This document shows positions 63,451-64,000 of a stretch of DNA of 64,000 bases, piece after piece. How positions within the stretch are numbered: the stretch's first letter is position 1; each line of letters starts with the position of its first letter. The translations under genes were made by a program, and so were the position numbers. Source of the stretch: Xanthostigma xanthostigma (Eukaryota > Arthropoda > Insecta > Raphidioptera > Raphidiidae); the NCBI GenBank assembly GCA_963575645.1, contig OY754475.1, positions 8,184,001-8,248,000 of the forward strand. Reading direction: 5' to 3'. The notes beneath the pieces are model-generated. The model was not told the DNA's origin. It saw nothing but the letters and a program-made list of their open reading frames with translations, and did no database searches.

Positions 63451-64000
63451 AAAATATTAATTTCGGATCAATAATAAGGGTTCCATTTTTCCTTTTGAGG
63501 TATACGGATTTCTAAAAAACGAGTCAATGCAAATAACGCTTTAATTTAAGTTACGACCTTTTGGCACCGAGGGCCATAATTTTCATTTATAAAGTTTTAA
63601 AATGTAAATAAAATATAAACCTTTACGCTTGCGTTAAGTTTCAGGTTTGAAACAAAAGAGTGGGTACTCGACATAATAAAAATGCTTTTATTTCAAGAAT
63701 AAATTCATTTAAATTTTAAGTTCTTTAAAAACAGCGTTAAGAGAAATGTATTGTGATGATAACAAATTATCTGTTGAATCTATGCAAATTATTTGAATTA
63801 AGCGGCACAAACAAACTTCAGAGCACTCTGAAAGCATTTCAGTTATTTAAGTACGTACGGGGTGTTGAGTAGAGCCATGAAGAATTTTGGTTTAAAAGAA
63901 AATAGCTACTAGAGTTCTTTTTCGTTCTCAATTTGCGGTCAGTTTTTGAAAATGTAAGTTGATTTTTCTTTAACGGACTTCAAAAAAAAAAATGTTCGAC
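63451..64000. other. no recognised gene
   Basis: AT-rich to the window end. A box AACTTCAGAGCACTCTGAAA at about 63815 resembles one at 55295. Confidence 0.35.

Overview
This looks like 64 kb of AT-rich insect nuclear DNA. Transposon relics that I associate with insects, such as Jockey-like reverse transcriptase tails, hAT, pogo and Helitron elements and tRNA-headed SINEs, cover much of it. Lepidoptera is plausible, but the sequence does not settle the order. I found no intact host gene, no rRNA, no CRISPR array and no operon-like gene arrangement. The longest open frame (147 codons, minus strand, near 41.4-41.8 kb) is the first exon of a decayed hAT transposase. Nearly all other open frames are chance frames or lie inside repeats.

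Layout. 0-11 kb: a Jockey-like reverse transcriptase stub, an E/F repeat block with a 385-bp tandem duplication, a MITE (C) interrupted by another (B), a Penelope-like fold-back (5.0-5.4 kb), a Helitron (5.48-6.07 kb), a 210-bp tandem dimer carrying hammerhead-ribozyme-like motifs (8.4-8.8 kb), and a second Penelope-like fold-back holding a SINE (10.1-10.6 kb). 11-24 kb: a reverse transcriptase 3' end, a perfect 146-bp palindrome (14.6 kb), fold-back MITEs, an RNase H fragment split by a TTAA-flanked MITE, a second Helitron, and a hammerhead fold-back interrupted by MITE C. 24-33 kb: a transposase tail, a 143-bp tandem array, a 0.5-kb palindrome, another reverse transcriptase split by B, a hammerhead fold-back (29.8 kb), a cluster of GAACATGTTC decamers (30.3-30.9 kb) and a small hAT MITE. 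33-43 kb: two more hammerhead fold-backs and an internally deleted hAT element with exact 8-bp target duplications (39.6-42.1 kb). 43-64 kb: tandem MITE Y, a 46-bp minisatellite of 11 units, a SINE, Helitrons 3 and 4, a pogo-like element, a hAT MITE inside a palindrome, and further hammerhead-bearing repeats.

The strongest theme is the number of inverted (fold-back) units. About twenty palindromic or inverted-arm structures can be read directly. At least seven carry short motifs matching the hammerhead ribozyme core known from Penelope-like retroelements and retrozymes: CTGAAGA, a stem II hairpin, GAAAC, then GTC or GTT. Three sequence families of this motif are present. Nested insertions give a relative order: B entered C, Y and a reverse transcriptase; C entered a hammerhead fold-back; Helitrons entered the E/F block and the pogo-like element; a hAT MITE entered a palindrome arm. 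All classifications come from reading the sequence; no database search was made.
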